Made by a program: the position numbers and the translations under genes
The notes under the pieces: model-generated
Database searches by the model: none
What the model was told of the DNA's origin: nothing
The model's input: only the letters and a program-made list of their open reading frames with translations
Source: Mytilisepta virgata
Taxonomy: Eukaryota > Mollusca > Bivalvia > Mytilida > Mytilidae
Reading direction: 5' to 3'
Assembly: GCA_028015205.1 (NCBI GenBank)
Contig: CM051517.1
Location: 40,001,135-40,065,134, forward strand
Length of the DNA: 64,000 nucleotides
In this document: positions 1 to 13,100 of the stretch, piece by piece
Position numbering within the stretch: position 1 is the first letter of the stretch
How the letters are laid out: the number at the start of each line of letters is the position of its first letter

Positions 1-780
1 GAAAGTAAATGCTATCAAACATACATTATAAATTTTAAGCTGTAAATAATGAGATAAAATATAGCAGACCTATTGCATACAGTATTCGACAAGAGTGGAC
101 ACACAAAAATGTCTCACCTGCGTGTATTTCTAATGAAAGTAAATGCTATCAGTATTCGAAAAACAGAGCAAAACACAAAAACTTAACTATAACCACTGAA
201 CCATGAAAATGAGGTCAAGGTCAGATGACACCTGCCAGTTGGACATGTACACCTTACAATCCTTCCATACACCAAATATAGTAGACCTATTGCATGCAGT
301 ATTTGAAAAACAGGCCAAAACACAAAAACTTAACTATAACCACTGAACCATGAAAATGAGGTCAAGGTCAGATGACACCTGCCAGTTGGACATGTACACC
401 TTACAATCCTTCCATACACCAAATATACTAGACTTATTGCTTATATTATCTGAGATATGGACTTGACCACCAAAACTTAACCTTGTTCACTGATCCTTGA
501 AATGGGGTTGAGGTCAATTGAAAAAGGTCTGACGGGGATGAGGACCTTATAAGGTACACACATACCAAATATAGTTATCCTATTACTCATAATAAGAGAG
601 AAATTAACATTACAAAAAATCTTAACTTTTTTTTCAAGTAGTCACTGAACCATGAAAATGAGGCCAAGGACAATGTACATATGACAGACGAAAACTTCGT
701 AACATTAGGCATCTATATACAAAGTATAAAGCATCCAGGTCTTCCACCTTCTAAAATATAAAGCTTTTAAGAAGTTAGTT
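1..780. repeat. Dispersed repeat with 147-bp tandem duplication
   Basis: A segment beginning ACTTAACTATAACC at 181 recurs at 328, a 147-bp period, and includes the phrase GAGGTCAAGGTCAGATGACA. Weaker copies extend to about 660. The short phrase GAAAGTAAATGCTATC occurs at 1 and again near 134. The stretch ends in a block near 782-860 (CTATGTCGAGCTTTCTGC) that I read as part of the same dispersed family. No coding potential is evident. It lies inside the downstream intron of the proprotein convertase gene. Confidence 0.6.
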
Positions 781-1789
781 TATGCTGCCACCGCCCCGGA
801 TCACTATCCCTATGTCGAGCTTTCTGCGACTCAAGTCACAGGCTCGACAAAAACCATTGAAGGTTATGAATCTGACTTGGTTTTTTATGTTGCAAAAATT
901 CACCACAGATTTTGAAACAAATCACAATATTAATATGATTTTTTGCTCAAATATGAATTTTTGGCTCTGAAAAATTACCAACATCAACTCTAAATAAATG
1001 ATAAATTATAACATTGCACTTTGTCATTTATAAAAAAATAATACATAAAAACATTTATTGGAAACATTATCAACATTTTTATAGGATATAAACTGTGAAA
1101 AGCACCAATAATAGGGCTGTATAAATTAAACACAAGAACATTTTATTTCAAATGGTCCAATTAAAGATTTTTTGTAATTTTTCCAATATTACCTTTACCA
1201 CAAATATCATTGCAGATTCTATAAGTATGTCAAATGTGACAATTATTACAAAACAATGTCAATTTAGAAATTAATGTCAGACAATTATTACTTTAAAATG
1301 TAACTACATTTATTACTTTAAAATGTGTCTTAACCAGTGAGCATTTAAATGTGAAATAATATTATCAACTTTTCCATTGGTCAAGAAATTAAACTGTGAA
1401 AAGATTGTTAATAATACAACAGTGATTTTTTTTTCTAATACCAGCTATGATCATAATCTCTATTTCTTTATAGTCAAATTGAAGTAATGTCAAAAAAAGT
1501 TTTGATCTCTGAGTATCTTTTGAACATTTAATAGGTCTGACCTCTTAACAGAAATGGGATACATGTATATATGGGATACAAATCCATGAAACAGCTGCTT
1601 CAAAAAGTAAACTGCAGCTACATAGGCAGAGAAATATTTGCTGATGAGGATTTACCGAAATCCAACATTAAATCTTGTATACATGTGATAAAAAATCTCC
1701 CAAATGAATCAATAACAAAACATTTTATTTTTTCATATCACATCAGACAATATTTTAAAATGAAGAACAAACTACATGTATTCACACAA

Positions 1790-2614
1790 GGTTGACAGGA
1801 TTTTTAAATTCTGGGTATTGGCATCTGATTAACAAAACCAGACAATCAATTCAAACTAGTACTGATAGATTATTGTTGTATCATTTGGAGTGGTTGTGCT
1901 AAAAATGAGCTAGTCAGAATAATAAAATTGCAGAAAAGGGCTGCAAGACTTATTTTAGATGCTGATCCACTTTCATCATCAGCTCCACTGTTTAAACAGC
2001 TTGGGTGGATGACAGTAGAGAACAGAATCTCATACCACAAATCTGTTTTGATGCAGAAATGCCTTAAGAACGAAGCCCCTATATATCTCACGGAAAAATT
2101 TAAAGAAATGCCAGAGATAAACCAATATTGTTTGAGGAATGTGTCTTGCAAAAATTTACAAGTTTCAAAAGCCAAAACAGAGCTGTATAAGAAATCTTTT
2201 ATATATTCAGAATCTATTTTATGGAATAACTTACCAACATCCCTGAAAAAATCAACGTCAAGTACAAGCTCATTCAAAAAAGATTTAAAAAATTACTTGT
2301 TGGAACATTAAGAAGCTGTGTAATTTTATATGTATAAGAATTTTCACACACTTACTCAAACTTAAGATATTGTTGAGGTAATTTGAATGATGCCAATACC
2401 ATATGAATTTGTAATTTTCACCTGATTTGAAAATTGTATATTTCATAACAATTTTTTAATCTCATTTTTTCACATACATGTATGTGTGTTTGTTTGATAT
2501 TTCGTAATTGTTTGTTATATTTCATTGTATTTCATGAGGGCCTCAGGGAAGATTAGTTTGTATAGCTAACTGTGTAAGCCTCTTTAAATAAAGAATTATT
2601 ATTATTATTATTAT
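1790..2614 (+). pseudogene. 5'-truncated LINE, C-terminal reverse transcriptase relic
   Basis: An open frame from about 1832 to 2311 reads as the end of a non-LTR retrotransposon reverse transcriptase: LIDYCCIIWSGC, then LQKRAARLILDADP, then SILWNNLPTSLKK, close to the ORF end. These are typical C-terminal blocks of CR1/L2-type LINE proteins; the clade is an inference. A TGA just upstream and the missing endonuclease and catalytic RT domains show 5' truncation. A 3' UTR of about 280 bp with the polyadenylation-like phrase AATAAAG leads to an (ATT)n tail at 2595-2614, as expected for target-primed insertion. Confidence 0.75.
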
Positions 2615-2639
2615 GATTGTTATGAACAGCATAACAGAT

Positions 2640-3020
2640 GTTCCCCCCATTGCCAATTTAGTCCCAAACATAAATTTTTAAGCATGTAGGATTTTTTTGA
2701 ATTTTTTATGATTTTTTCACAATTTTTTCAACTGTCTTAAGACAGTGGTCATTTTGAAAATATCGGCCATCTTTGATACCATTTTTGATGGTATGGAACA
2801 TTTCTTCAATTTGAACTTTTAAGAATTTTTTTTAAACTTTGAAGGCATCCATTTTGAAAATGGTGGCCATCTTTGATTTTTCAGTATGATAAGGCACAAC
2901 TTCAGATGGTGGTATAATTTCATGCCAAGGTCGGTTTCAATCAATTGAGCCATTTATGAGGCACTCCCAAACAAATTGGCTACTGAAGAAAGAATAATAA
3001 TAATAATAATGATATTTTAT
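2640..3020. repeat. Dispersed repeat and (TAA)n tract
   Basis: Two related phrases, GGCCATCTTTGATACC near 2765 and GGCCATCTTTGATTTT near 2866, show an internal duplication of about 100 bp. A (TAA)n run at about 2993-3008 resembles the tail of a minus-strand LINE, but I could not recognise reverse transcriptase codons to its right, so it is left as a simple repeat. Confidence 0.35.
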
Positions 3021-5250
3021 TCTTGCACATTACTTTACTGCTATTCTCTAAATCTGATATTCACCTTCCTATCAAAAATACCATCTCAGAAGCTAACATT
3101 AACTCATACATATAAATCTCTGTTTTAGGTAAATTAATAAACTTAAGCTTTCTAATCATTTTCATGTAACTTTTACACTAAAAAATTGTTCTTAATGGAC
3201 ATAAACATTGCATTGACATAATCATGTTATGCAATTTCACTTACAATAGTAACTGTTCTATCTGGCAGAAATAAAACACTTTGATTATTGTAGAGAGAAA
3301 AGGTAATTGATTTTTACTTGGACAATGAGGAAAATTTAGTAAAAAGTTAAATGTATGACAGTTTTCTCTTGTTATAAATAATTTGTTACAATAATAGAAT
3401 AAATTTCTCTCACTGATACACAGTATTGATAATGCTAGAAAATTTACTGCTTTTGTCTCAAGTATTATAAAATCTGTTTGTAAAGATTTTAATTTCTCAA
3501 AATTCACATTTAAACATACAAAAACATTTTCCTACTGGAAATGTAATGAATTTTCTCAATATGATGATACTGATGGAAATATGAGGATTATCTAAGTATG
3601 GAAAGATGAAATTCTTAATCCTAAGATAACTTTAATTTGAAACCATCGACAAGATGAATGTTAAGTATGTGACTTGAATGAAAATACTTATACACATGTA
3701 CTTATTTTCTAGGAATTACATTTCAACAAACATGTATAAATACTTAAATGAATGTACGTCATTTCCTTTGTTAAAGTAGTTTTCTAGGTAGCTATCAAGA
3801 ACTCAAAAGCTTATACTTATTAAGTAAATGTTCAAGACATGTATTGACCTAATATGGGAAAAACCAGTACCACGGTATGTCAATTACAGTGTATAATGTG
3901 AGATATCATTAACAATAGTAACTCAAATTAAGAAAATCTGAATTTTGGAAAGTACACAAAATATACAGATAAAGGTGAAACTACGTGTATTTATGTTGTA
4001 CTGAAAATCTTTTGCAGTAATTAATTGAATTCAACAGGTTTTAACATCACTACCATATTATTAAATAAAACCAGATACAAAAACAAATTAAGTAAATGAT
4101 CCATCAAAAACTGGAATCAAGAAAATAATTTAAAACAGGTAACTTCTGTGTAAACCAGAACTTGTTAACATGCACTACACGAAATATCTATTATCTAAAT
4201 AGTTCTATTTCCTATGTACTTTTAAATATGTTACATTCCAGTTTAACTAAAGATAATTTGAAGATTTTTTTTGTACAGAATGCTTACTAAACTATGTTTA
4301 AATTGAAAAAAATATTATTTAAAAAATTTCATCAAGCTTTCCGAAAAATGACATTGCTTAAGTAACACCACAAAAACCAATGTCGCTTAAATTTAATATG
4401 ATGCCCCATGATGCATTCCATTTTTTTCTTCAGTGATGTTCAAACAATATAAATGCACAAAATTCATTCTAATAAATAAATTTCAGTGTCATTTCTTTTA
4501 GGTACATGTATTGTTTTCATCCAATGACAATAATTTTTTATCTATTAAATGACAATGCAAGATGCATTATGATTGACAGCAAACCATGCAAATCAGTACA
4601 TTAACAGGATAAATGTTTAAAAAAAAAATTTGTTGATTTTTTTTCTATTCTTAGTAACATTGGCCATATTGGTAAAATGTTTTGACCTATTGATCTAATT
4701 CTGAAAGGGACCACCAACCGATTTTTCCATCTATATTTTGTCTCAATAGCCCCAGTAGTTTCTGAGCAGAAGTTTTTTAGTATCATTTTGCTGATCTTTC
4801 AATTTTAAGTACCTGTCTCCATATTAGTGTAAGGCTGGGACTAAATATATGTAGAAATCAAAGTGTAATAAGAATGCAAAAGGTGAGGCTAATTGTGAAG
4901 TCAGTAAGACCATTTTGGTTTTCCAAGTACCTTTTTAATAATACTGAAACTCCCTTACTTGTAATCATTCCTACATCTCTTGACTTGTATTTTTTCATTA
5001 CCTCCTATTGGAATTTCAATATATACAGGTGTTATTCAAGACTTATACCATTCATACTCTTAAGAGATTATATTTTTTGATAAATTTCTGTCAATAGTGT
5101 CAATTAAAGCAATAATAAAGTATTATATGTTACAATATAAAGTATATCTTTAAGAGAAATGAATTTGTAAGAAAAAAACCTAATGAAGAATAATATTAGC
5201 AACTTTAAACACCCAATACAATGTATCTGAAACCTGTTTCAATCACCTAC
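3021..5250. other. AT-rich intronic stretch without a recognised gene
   Basis: This stretch lies downstream of the last visible convertase exon, in that gene's next intron. I see no exon with convertase motifs here. The part at 4600-4830 (TTCTGAAAGGGACCACCAAC, then GTTTCTGAGCAGAAG) is a fragment of the same repeat seen at 12130-12330 (TTTTGAAAGGGGACAACC). The short ORF at 3241-3507 on the minus strand has no recognisable motif. Confidence 0.5.
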
Positions 5251-5259
5251 TGACATATA

Positions 5260-6268
5260 ACAAGAGGCTCAGTGGGCTGAGCATGTATCACTTACCTGGC
5301 AGTCACAAACTTTTGATTTGATTTGACCGGGATGATTTATGCAAATTTGTAAAGGACCTACCACAGATGTTCCATATGAAAAATCAGTTCATTTGGCTTT
5401 ATGGTTTCAGAGAAGAAGTTTTACATTTCAACCAATCAGAACATGTAAATGCTCATGGTGGCCATTTTGTTTCATGGACCAGGATGAGTTATGCAAACTT
5501 TGTAAAGGACCTTCCATAGATGCTCCATACCAAAAGTCAGTTCATTTGGCTTTACGGTTTCAGAGAAAAAGTTTTAAATTTCGACCAATCAGAACATGTA
5601 AATGCTCATGGCAGCCATTTTGTTTCACGGACCAAGATGATTTATGCAAACTTTGTAAAGGATCTTCCATAGATGCTCCATACCAAAAATCAGTTCATTT
5701 GGCTTTACGGTTTCAGAGGAGAAGTTTTAAATTCTGACCAATCAGAACATGTAAATGTTCATAATGGCCATTTTGTTTCATGGACCCGGATGATTTATGC
5801 AAACTTTGTAAAGGACCTTCCATAGATGCTACATTTCAAAAATCAGTTCATTTGGCTTTACGGTTTCAGAGGAGAAGAAGTTTTAAATTTTGACCAGTCA
5901 GAACATGCAAATGCTCATAGTGGCTATTTTGTTTCACAGACCGGGAAGATTTATGCAAACTTTGTAAAGGACCTTCCATAGATGCTCCATACCAAAAATC
6001 AGTTCATTTGGTTTTACAGTTTCAGAGCAGAAGAATATTTAAATTTGGACCAATCAGAACATGTAAATGATCATGGCGGCCATTTTATTTCAGGGACCCG
6101 GATGATTTATGCAACTTTGTAAAGGACCTTCCATAGAAGCTACAAGCCAAGTTTCAGTTCAATAGGTCCAGGGATTTCAGAGGAGAAGTTGAAAATGTAA
6201 ATGTTTACAGACGGACGAATGCCAGTGATGACAAAAGCTCATATGGCCTTTGGATAGATGAGCTAAAA
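5260..6268 (-). mobile_element. Tandem-core element, class II (Helentron-like), six 152-156-bp units
   Basis: Units begin near 5331, 5483, 5636, 5789, 5945 and 6101 with GATGATTTATGCAAA-like sequence, a period of 152-156 bp. Read on the minus strand the element ends near 5260 with a hairpin GCTCAG(CCCA)CTGAGC followed by CTCTTGT. Its other end near 6268 carries AGCTCATC. The same terminal layout is found at 11664-12358 and 34330-35834. It has no coding capacity of its own. Peptide-like ORFs across the array are by-products of the repeat. Assignment to rolling-circle non-autonomous elements is inferred from the ends. Confidence 0.6.
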
Positions 6269-7040
6269 ATGCAAAAAATTAGACATAGGCTAAAAAGAAT
6301 AAAAGAGAAAGATAACATGAAAGAAAATAAACTGACACTAAATCACAAAGAATTAAAAAAACATATATTAAAGGTCAAACCCCACAGAACTAAATGATAT
6401 ATTTTCCCTTAGGACTTACATGAAATGCAACACTCTTTTGTCTAATTAGATAATCACATATGAAAGGTCAAATAACATTAATACACACAAAAATCAATGT
6501 TATTGGACTACAAATAAATACAATCTTAATTTATCAACGTCCCCTATGCACCCTTAACACACTTTTATCAATGATATTTAGCATTTACTGGTTCTTTTCC
6601 ATGTTATTGTTCAATAGAAGATTTATCACAAGCTATCTATGTTTATATTTACAAAAGAAAGGTACAAACAGGCAGATTTAAATTCACAGTCACTGTCAAT
6701 ATATACAAAATTGTTTTAGTATTGATCATTTTATGCTTATGTAGTGGTCTTTGTTACACTACAAAGAACACAATAAACTAAAAAGATATGAACTTTTTAA
6801 AAAAACTAATTATCAAAACTCTTGCCATGTTTGAATGTCAAATTGTATAATGGACATGCAGACAAAACCAAATCAAGTTAAGTACATAGGCAATGTATGA
6901 TAGTTCTTTTGAAACAAGGAAGTCTTCCTGCTGTGATTTTAATTATTTCTTGTAAATATGATCAAGCATTTTTTTATTTAAAGGAAAGCAATACAAAACT
7001 TTTCCTGTAAAATATGACATGAACTGCTATAATGACTTAC
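6269..7040. other. Intron sequence, no gene seen
   Basis: AT-rich sequence between the class II element and the donor side of the last visible convertase exon. No exon of the subtilisin domain was found here. Confidence 0.5.
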
Positions 7041-7193
7041 ATAGTTTTTGATTAAATCTGGATGATTTCGTTCTATCCCATCATCCAAAATTGTTACCAC
7101 CACACCTTTTCCTGAATAGCCCATCTGCCACGCTCCCTTTACATTCATGTCATATCCAACAGTCCCACTGGTTCCTCTTTTTCCTCCACCGTG
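7041..7193 (-). CDS. Convertase coding exon 4 (start of catalytic domain)
   Basis: Acceptor TTTTACAG at 7194-7201 and donor GTAAGT at 7035-7040 bound 153 nt (51 codons, phase 0). The product starts HGGGKRGTSG and runs through DMNVKGAW and VVVTILDDGIE to HPDLIKNY. The first D of LDDG is the catalytic Asp by family alignment. The Gly/Ser/Thr-rich stretch before DMNV is longer than in furin and could mark a lineage-specific surface loop. Confidence 0.92.
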
Positions 7194-10100
7194 CTGTAAA
7201 ATGCATAAATTATTGTAATTTGTATACTTGAAACTGTTTAAATAAAATTTGAAAAACTGAATTTTGAACAAAATGTGTAGTGGAATTTGTCTAATCTGTC
7301 CCTGTTGTTGTGGACCTGAAGAAAATAATGTGATGCATTCATGGGAGAAAAGGACACTTAAACATATGAAAATGCATCCAAAATACTTCTACTGATTACT
7401 TGCATTTAAAAATTTTTAATTAACACACAAGAAATCCCAAGTCTGGAAAGCTCGTAACAAATAAATGTATGGATAAAGATAATACTTACAAGATACCATT
7501 GGCTTTTATACTGTGGATCATTAAAAGTCAGATCTCTTTTTGTTCTCTTATGTACAAACTGCTGTTCAAACCAGTGAACCTGACAAATAGATACAATGTA
7601 TAAACATAATATTCAACTGATTGTATGGAACAAATATCACAATATATGATGCAAAGAGGGTTGGTTGTACTTCATATTCTTCACGGTTGTCTTCGAAGTT
7701 TTTGTCATCAATTTTCATACCAGATGTTTCATTTTTGTCTAATTTGAATATAATATGTTATTACATGCCTCAGTAAAATAAAATTTTGTCCCAAATGTAT
7801 GCAAAACTCAAAGACAAAATAAAATTAGTTCTTTTTATGAGTTTTGAGAAAGACAGGGTAATTAATACCAGAAAGGAAAAAATCAATTTTAATAAATATA
7901 TAAAATTTTCAAAAATTATATTGCTTTATTTGAAAACAAGCATTCTGAGAGTATTGCCGAGCAATACAATGTCTCCTACCAGCTTGAGCTGTGAGAAAAC
8001 ACACTAAATGATTCTTGACTAAGTGAATCAGACACAGACGTATGGACAGAGTTATTCCTAAAAATCCTAAAACTATGTTTGCAAGGAGAACACAATAATT
8101 ACCCGATCAGCCTGAAACTCAAACCTGATATAACTGTTTGCAAAATGTATGGAAAATTAATATTTTGACAATACTTTCTATCTCCAAGGGCTATAACTCT
8201 CACAATAATTATCTGATCAGCTAGAAATTCAAACTGATCTGTAGCTTAACATTATAAGCTCACCAAAAATAAAATCATTTGGTAAAAGGGTTTGAGAAAA
8301 AGTCAGGAAAACTGTAATTTTGGCAATAATGCCTATTTCCAAGGGCAATAACTCTCACAATAATGACCCGATCAGCGTAATACTCAACTTAATCTTTAAC
8401 TCATTATTTTATAGTGCAAACCTATAGTCCCTTTAGGGGCTCAATAATAGAACAACAACTTAAACAATTTGGTCAAGGATAATGTTCTTGTAGGAAATGT
8501 AGAAAGGACCTCCATAGTTTCCTGTATGTGTAATAGGATAATGCTGAATCAAAAAAAAATTAAATAAGAAGCATTCTCTGAAGTCCCAAAGCTCTATCAA
8601 TTTTTTCACATCGAAATGAAAAAAATTCCCAACATTCTTACACATGTACAGTAGATCTCTAAATGCTAACTCCAGCAGCATAGATACCTTGTGAATTACA
8701 TTTCAATTCTTTTCAAAGAAATTACTTACATATATAAATTGTATACATGTATAATTTAGTTATAGAAAGGGCATTATCATGATTTGCAGACTGCCAAAAG
8801 TTCCACCAGTAGTCTATTTATCACAATGCCTTCTTTATAAATAATTAATATGTTTATTCAATTAAAGAAAATGAGAATTTTAATTTTTTTGTTGAATTTG
8901 TACTTTTTTTATTGACAATCCACCAATCAACCAATAAAGATTTCTTTTCAAATTCTAATTTTTTAATTTAAGGAAATGTATTACAAAATCCTAAATCACT
9001 TTTGCATTTTAGTTATTAAATTCTTTTATAACATGAAAATACACGTATTATCATGCATGTTGCAGTTTTATCATTTAGCAGTTATCATCATAGATGTAGG
9101 GGCCTCGGTGGCTGAGTGGTCTAGTTGTAGTCATGACTACTAATGATCACTAGCCTGTCAACACTGAGGTTGTGAGTTCGAATCTCACCTATGGCAGGGG
9201 TCTGTTCAATAGAAAAGGATTGCCAATTTTCATACTGAAGGTTGGTAGTTCTCTCCGGGGACCCCGGCTTCCTCCACCAATAAAAACTGGCCGCCGCAAA
9301 ATAGCCAAATGTGCCGAAAACAGTGTAAAAACCCCGACTAAACAAAAAAAACAATCATACATGTAGCAGACATGACTATGATAAAGCCTGATGTAGTTCA
9401 TTACTGTAGGTTAAAGAATGACACATGACCATATTTAAACCAGTGAAAATGTTGAATTCATATAGCTTATAAATAGAACCTCAATAACATCACCTACATG
9501 AAACCTATGACCTGAAGTTTTTAGTTTCAATATCTCCATTACAATAGCAATTGTAAAAATTTCAAATAAGAATAAAATCTTAAATGCTGGAAGTGATGCT
9601 TTACAGGTGGGTCAATGCAGATGGCATCAATAGCAGAATTATTGTCTTGAAAATTTGAAAATGATCCAAGAATCAAAAGTTCCATCAGAAATATTTAACT
9701 CATATTTACATGCATATTTTATGCCTTATTTATTGGACAATACAAATTCATGTGGGACTAAGTATAATGAAATTGTCATACATTTTACAGTATGTATCTA
9801 GAATCATCCTAGTTACCAAAGGATTAATAAATTTCTAATCAACCCACAAGTATGTATAATGACAATATGGCTGATAATTACATGTAACATCAATCAACCT
9901 TTTCATTCTTTGATATTCATTATAAGGCAGATTATACACTATTTCAAAGACTATAATATAAAAATAATTCAATACAGAATCTGATATTTAGTGCAAGTTG
10001 ATCATGATATTCCTCCTGTCATGATACATGTAGTTCAATTCCTTGTGAAATTAAATTCCGAAATTTGTTAATTTAAACTTTCAATTGGAGAATCTTTTGA

Positions 10101-13100
10101 ATCAATGTAAAATCTATACATATGGTACAGTATTTGTAAATTGAATCAAACTTAAGTCACGTCTATTGTATCGATTTTGTGCCTAGAATATTTTTTGTCA
10201 TATATTCTTTCTTACGCTTGCATCAATGTATACCAATCCTTTAAAATAATGTTTTTTTTTTAAACTATTTTGTCTATATTGGTTTATATATACTAAATGT
10301 CATTTAAGTCTGTCTGTAACAACAGCAACATGTAATAGCCCAAGGTCAAAGTTAAATCAGTTTTGGTTAGAAAAAATTATACAATGTATGTTAATTAATA
10401 AACCCAAACCTCTTTCTCAACCAATTTTCCTTACTTAGCATTTAGTTCAATCTAAGAGAATAGCTTGAAGATTTTGTTCAAGAAAAAAGTTAACATGCCT
10501 ACTGGGATTTTTAAAAATTAGGTTTTCAAGCAAAATCACAAAACTCAAATTAAAACAACTTGTACATATAAATTTAATGAACACTTTATATGAATTATTT
10601 TTTCTTGATCCAGGAGCAATCTGTTAAATTTATTACATGCATTAGAATATTCTAAAATTCTTATATATTTTTTTTTAATCTCCCCATGATTACATCTACA
10701 TATATTCCTTACAATTTATATGTACATTTTACTTTTATTAATAGAATAAGCTGATGGCAGTATCCCTTAGATATTCTACTGTATTAGCTGTCAGCATATA
10801 ACCACAGAAATCCCTTGGGTGGTCATAATTACAAGGTAAATCATTCAATTCTAATACAATAGACTTAAATACTGGAATTCTTGCTGATTTTTCCTTTTGT
10901 TTGTCTAAAATTATCTCTTTTATAGACTCTAGACCAAACATAAAAGGATTCTCATCACTTGTCAATACTCATTTATTCCAGAATGCAATAACAGGATGAA
11001 GTCATGTAAAGCTTTTTCTCCATAGGACATTTCGATGTACTTAAGCCAGAAATCTTGTTATGATTCCCAGCAAGGTGGGGGTCAGAGGTTATCAAATCTG
11101 TTGTAATCCTGTTATTTTCAGACTATTAAGTTGGTGTAATCTTGACATTCCCAAATTATTGTAAATTAACCTGAACTGCAAATGCTTCAATTCTAAATTG
11201 ATATGCCAGAATTAAATTGAATGTAATCCCTAATCTCCACACATTCATGTTAAAAAATGCATGAAACTAAAAACATGTGATGAAATTAAACAGGAATTTT
11301 ATCAAAGAATTCTGTTTAGAAAACAAACTGTTGATAATATGGTTAAGAACTGCAACAAGTGAAAACTAAACAATTTCAGAACCATCTTTTCAAAAATATG
11401 CACATGTGCATGAAGGCGAAGAAAATATCTGATTTCCACAAAGATGATATAAGTATCAATTGATTTTCTGTCTAGAAAGTGACATGAGGGATGCATTTGA
11501 GCCATTTAAGGGGTAACTCAGAGGTACATGTACATTTGTACAAACTATAAGACTCAGCTTGAAAACTAGCACATAAAGATGTACTGCACATGTAATTGTC
11601 TTCATTCTCAATTTTAAGAATACATGTACATGTTTTACATGCATTATAAGGGTACTCCTTGAAACTTGAGGCTCCAAGGAGCTGATATCACTTACCTGAA
11701 TTTAATTTGCCATTCAAAAATCATAAAACAGTGTGTGTTTTGCTGTTTATATTCAATAAATGTGACAATATTGCTCCATGGTACAGACCCCAGACAAACT
11801 TTAGAAGAAGGGCACCATGAGTTAGGTCTATATTGTCCCATTAGTTTTAAGATTTTTTAAACGTCAATTTGCTTATTTGTCTATTGTAACAATGGTCATA
11901 GCAAACCATACTGGTAATCCAAATCTAGTCTCAAATATGAAAGTTGTTCCCGATGCTGATATTTCCTTTTTAGTACCGGTAATGGCAGCCATATTTTTTA
12001 AGGTCTAGACCCTTGAACACAAGTCTGAAATGGATCTACCTAGCAAAGGACCATTTCATCAAAGTTTAGTATCAACTGCCCTTACAGTTTAAGATGAGAA
12101 AATTTTTTTAAAATATTTTTTTTATTGATTTTTCTATTTTTATTAATGTAACAACCATACATGTTTGTCAGAGGACCCATTGATACAATTTTGAAAGGGG
12201 ACAACCTAAGAACCATTCCGTTAAATTCGGGTCTCAATTGCCCAAGTTGTTTCAGATGAGAAGATTTTAAAATATGTTTCTGCTGATTTTTTTATTTTTA
12301 GTAATGGCAACCATATTTGTTGGCAATCCAAACCCTCTGGGCTAGATGAGCTGAGAAATAAAACTATTCAAGATAAATCAAATACTGAGAAAATAAGGGT
12401 GTTCAAGTAACTTTCCTGAAATAATTTTTCACATTTTTCAGAGCTTTTTTTCTAACCCTATACCTAATGAAAAGTCTGATGCCTTTCTCAGTTTCAGCAA
12501 ATTTATTAACTATGGACAATCAATTTTTAAAACAAATTTAATATCCAAAACCCCAAATGTACAAGTTCCACAGAGATGCCTGAAATAATTGCAAAGATTT
12601 TATATCTAGAATTCATCTATCACAATATTTCTTCATTATTAAGACCTATATGGGCCCATTGTTTGGACCACTTGACAAAATTACTGGACACTTCCTACAC
12701 ATAAAAAATATATGAACTGGTAATAGCCGTTTTCTTAAAATACAGATTTCTGTTAGGATCAATGATTAGTTCAAGAGACTGAATTTTTTCAACAAACACA
12801 CTTCATGTTTTTTAATTAAAAATTTAAATCAGTTGTTACTACTACATTTGTTTGTGTACCAGTAAGTGCTACTGTAACAACAGAAAAGATTCATTTAGTT
12901 TTCCATACTGGAAAAATTATTTAATTTTGTCCCAACTAAGGATAACATTTATATCTCATTTGTTGTCAGCTGTGTTCTTTTTTGATAAAACACAAGTAAG
13001 TGGGTCTAATGTTTGTTTGTCACAAAGCCTGATATATTTATGGTTTCAAAGGAGTGTTGACACCCACAATTTCTTTGTCAATGTATTTATATGAGAAAAA

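Noticed and set aside
3241..3507. 88-codon minus-strand ORF next to the (TAA)n tract
   Set aside because: Considered as a LINE remnant, but no reverse transcriptase block could be recognised.
5339..5737. 132-codon ORF rich in Cys and Arg
   Set aside because: It is an open path through three 152-bp repeat units with the peptide repeated accordingly; no cysteine-rich peptide features such as a signal sequence.
1..7040. Search for further convertase exons (HGTRCAGE and the downstream His/Ser blocks)
   Set aside because: No minus-strand stretch with these motifs and splice sites was found, so the remaining exons are taken to lie outside the window.
7671..7738. Exon-like minus-strand stretch (DKNETSGMKIDDKNFEDNREE) between AG and GT next to convertase exon 3
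   Set aside because: 68 nt long, so inclusion would break the phase-0 frame of neighbouring exons; the donor GTACAA is poor and no family similarity is seen.
9099..9190. Functional tRNA gene
   Set aside because: Boxes A and B are present but the acceptor stem does not close, and the sequence continues into a SINE body with tail and target-site duplication.
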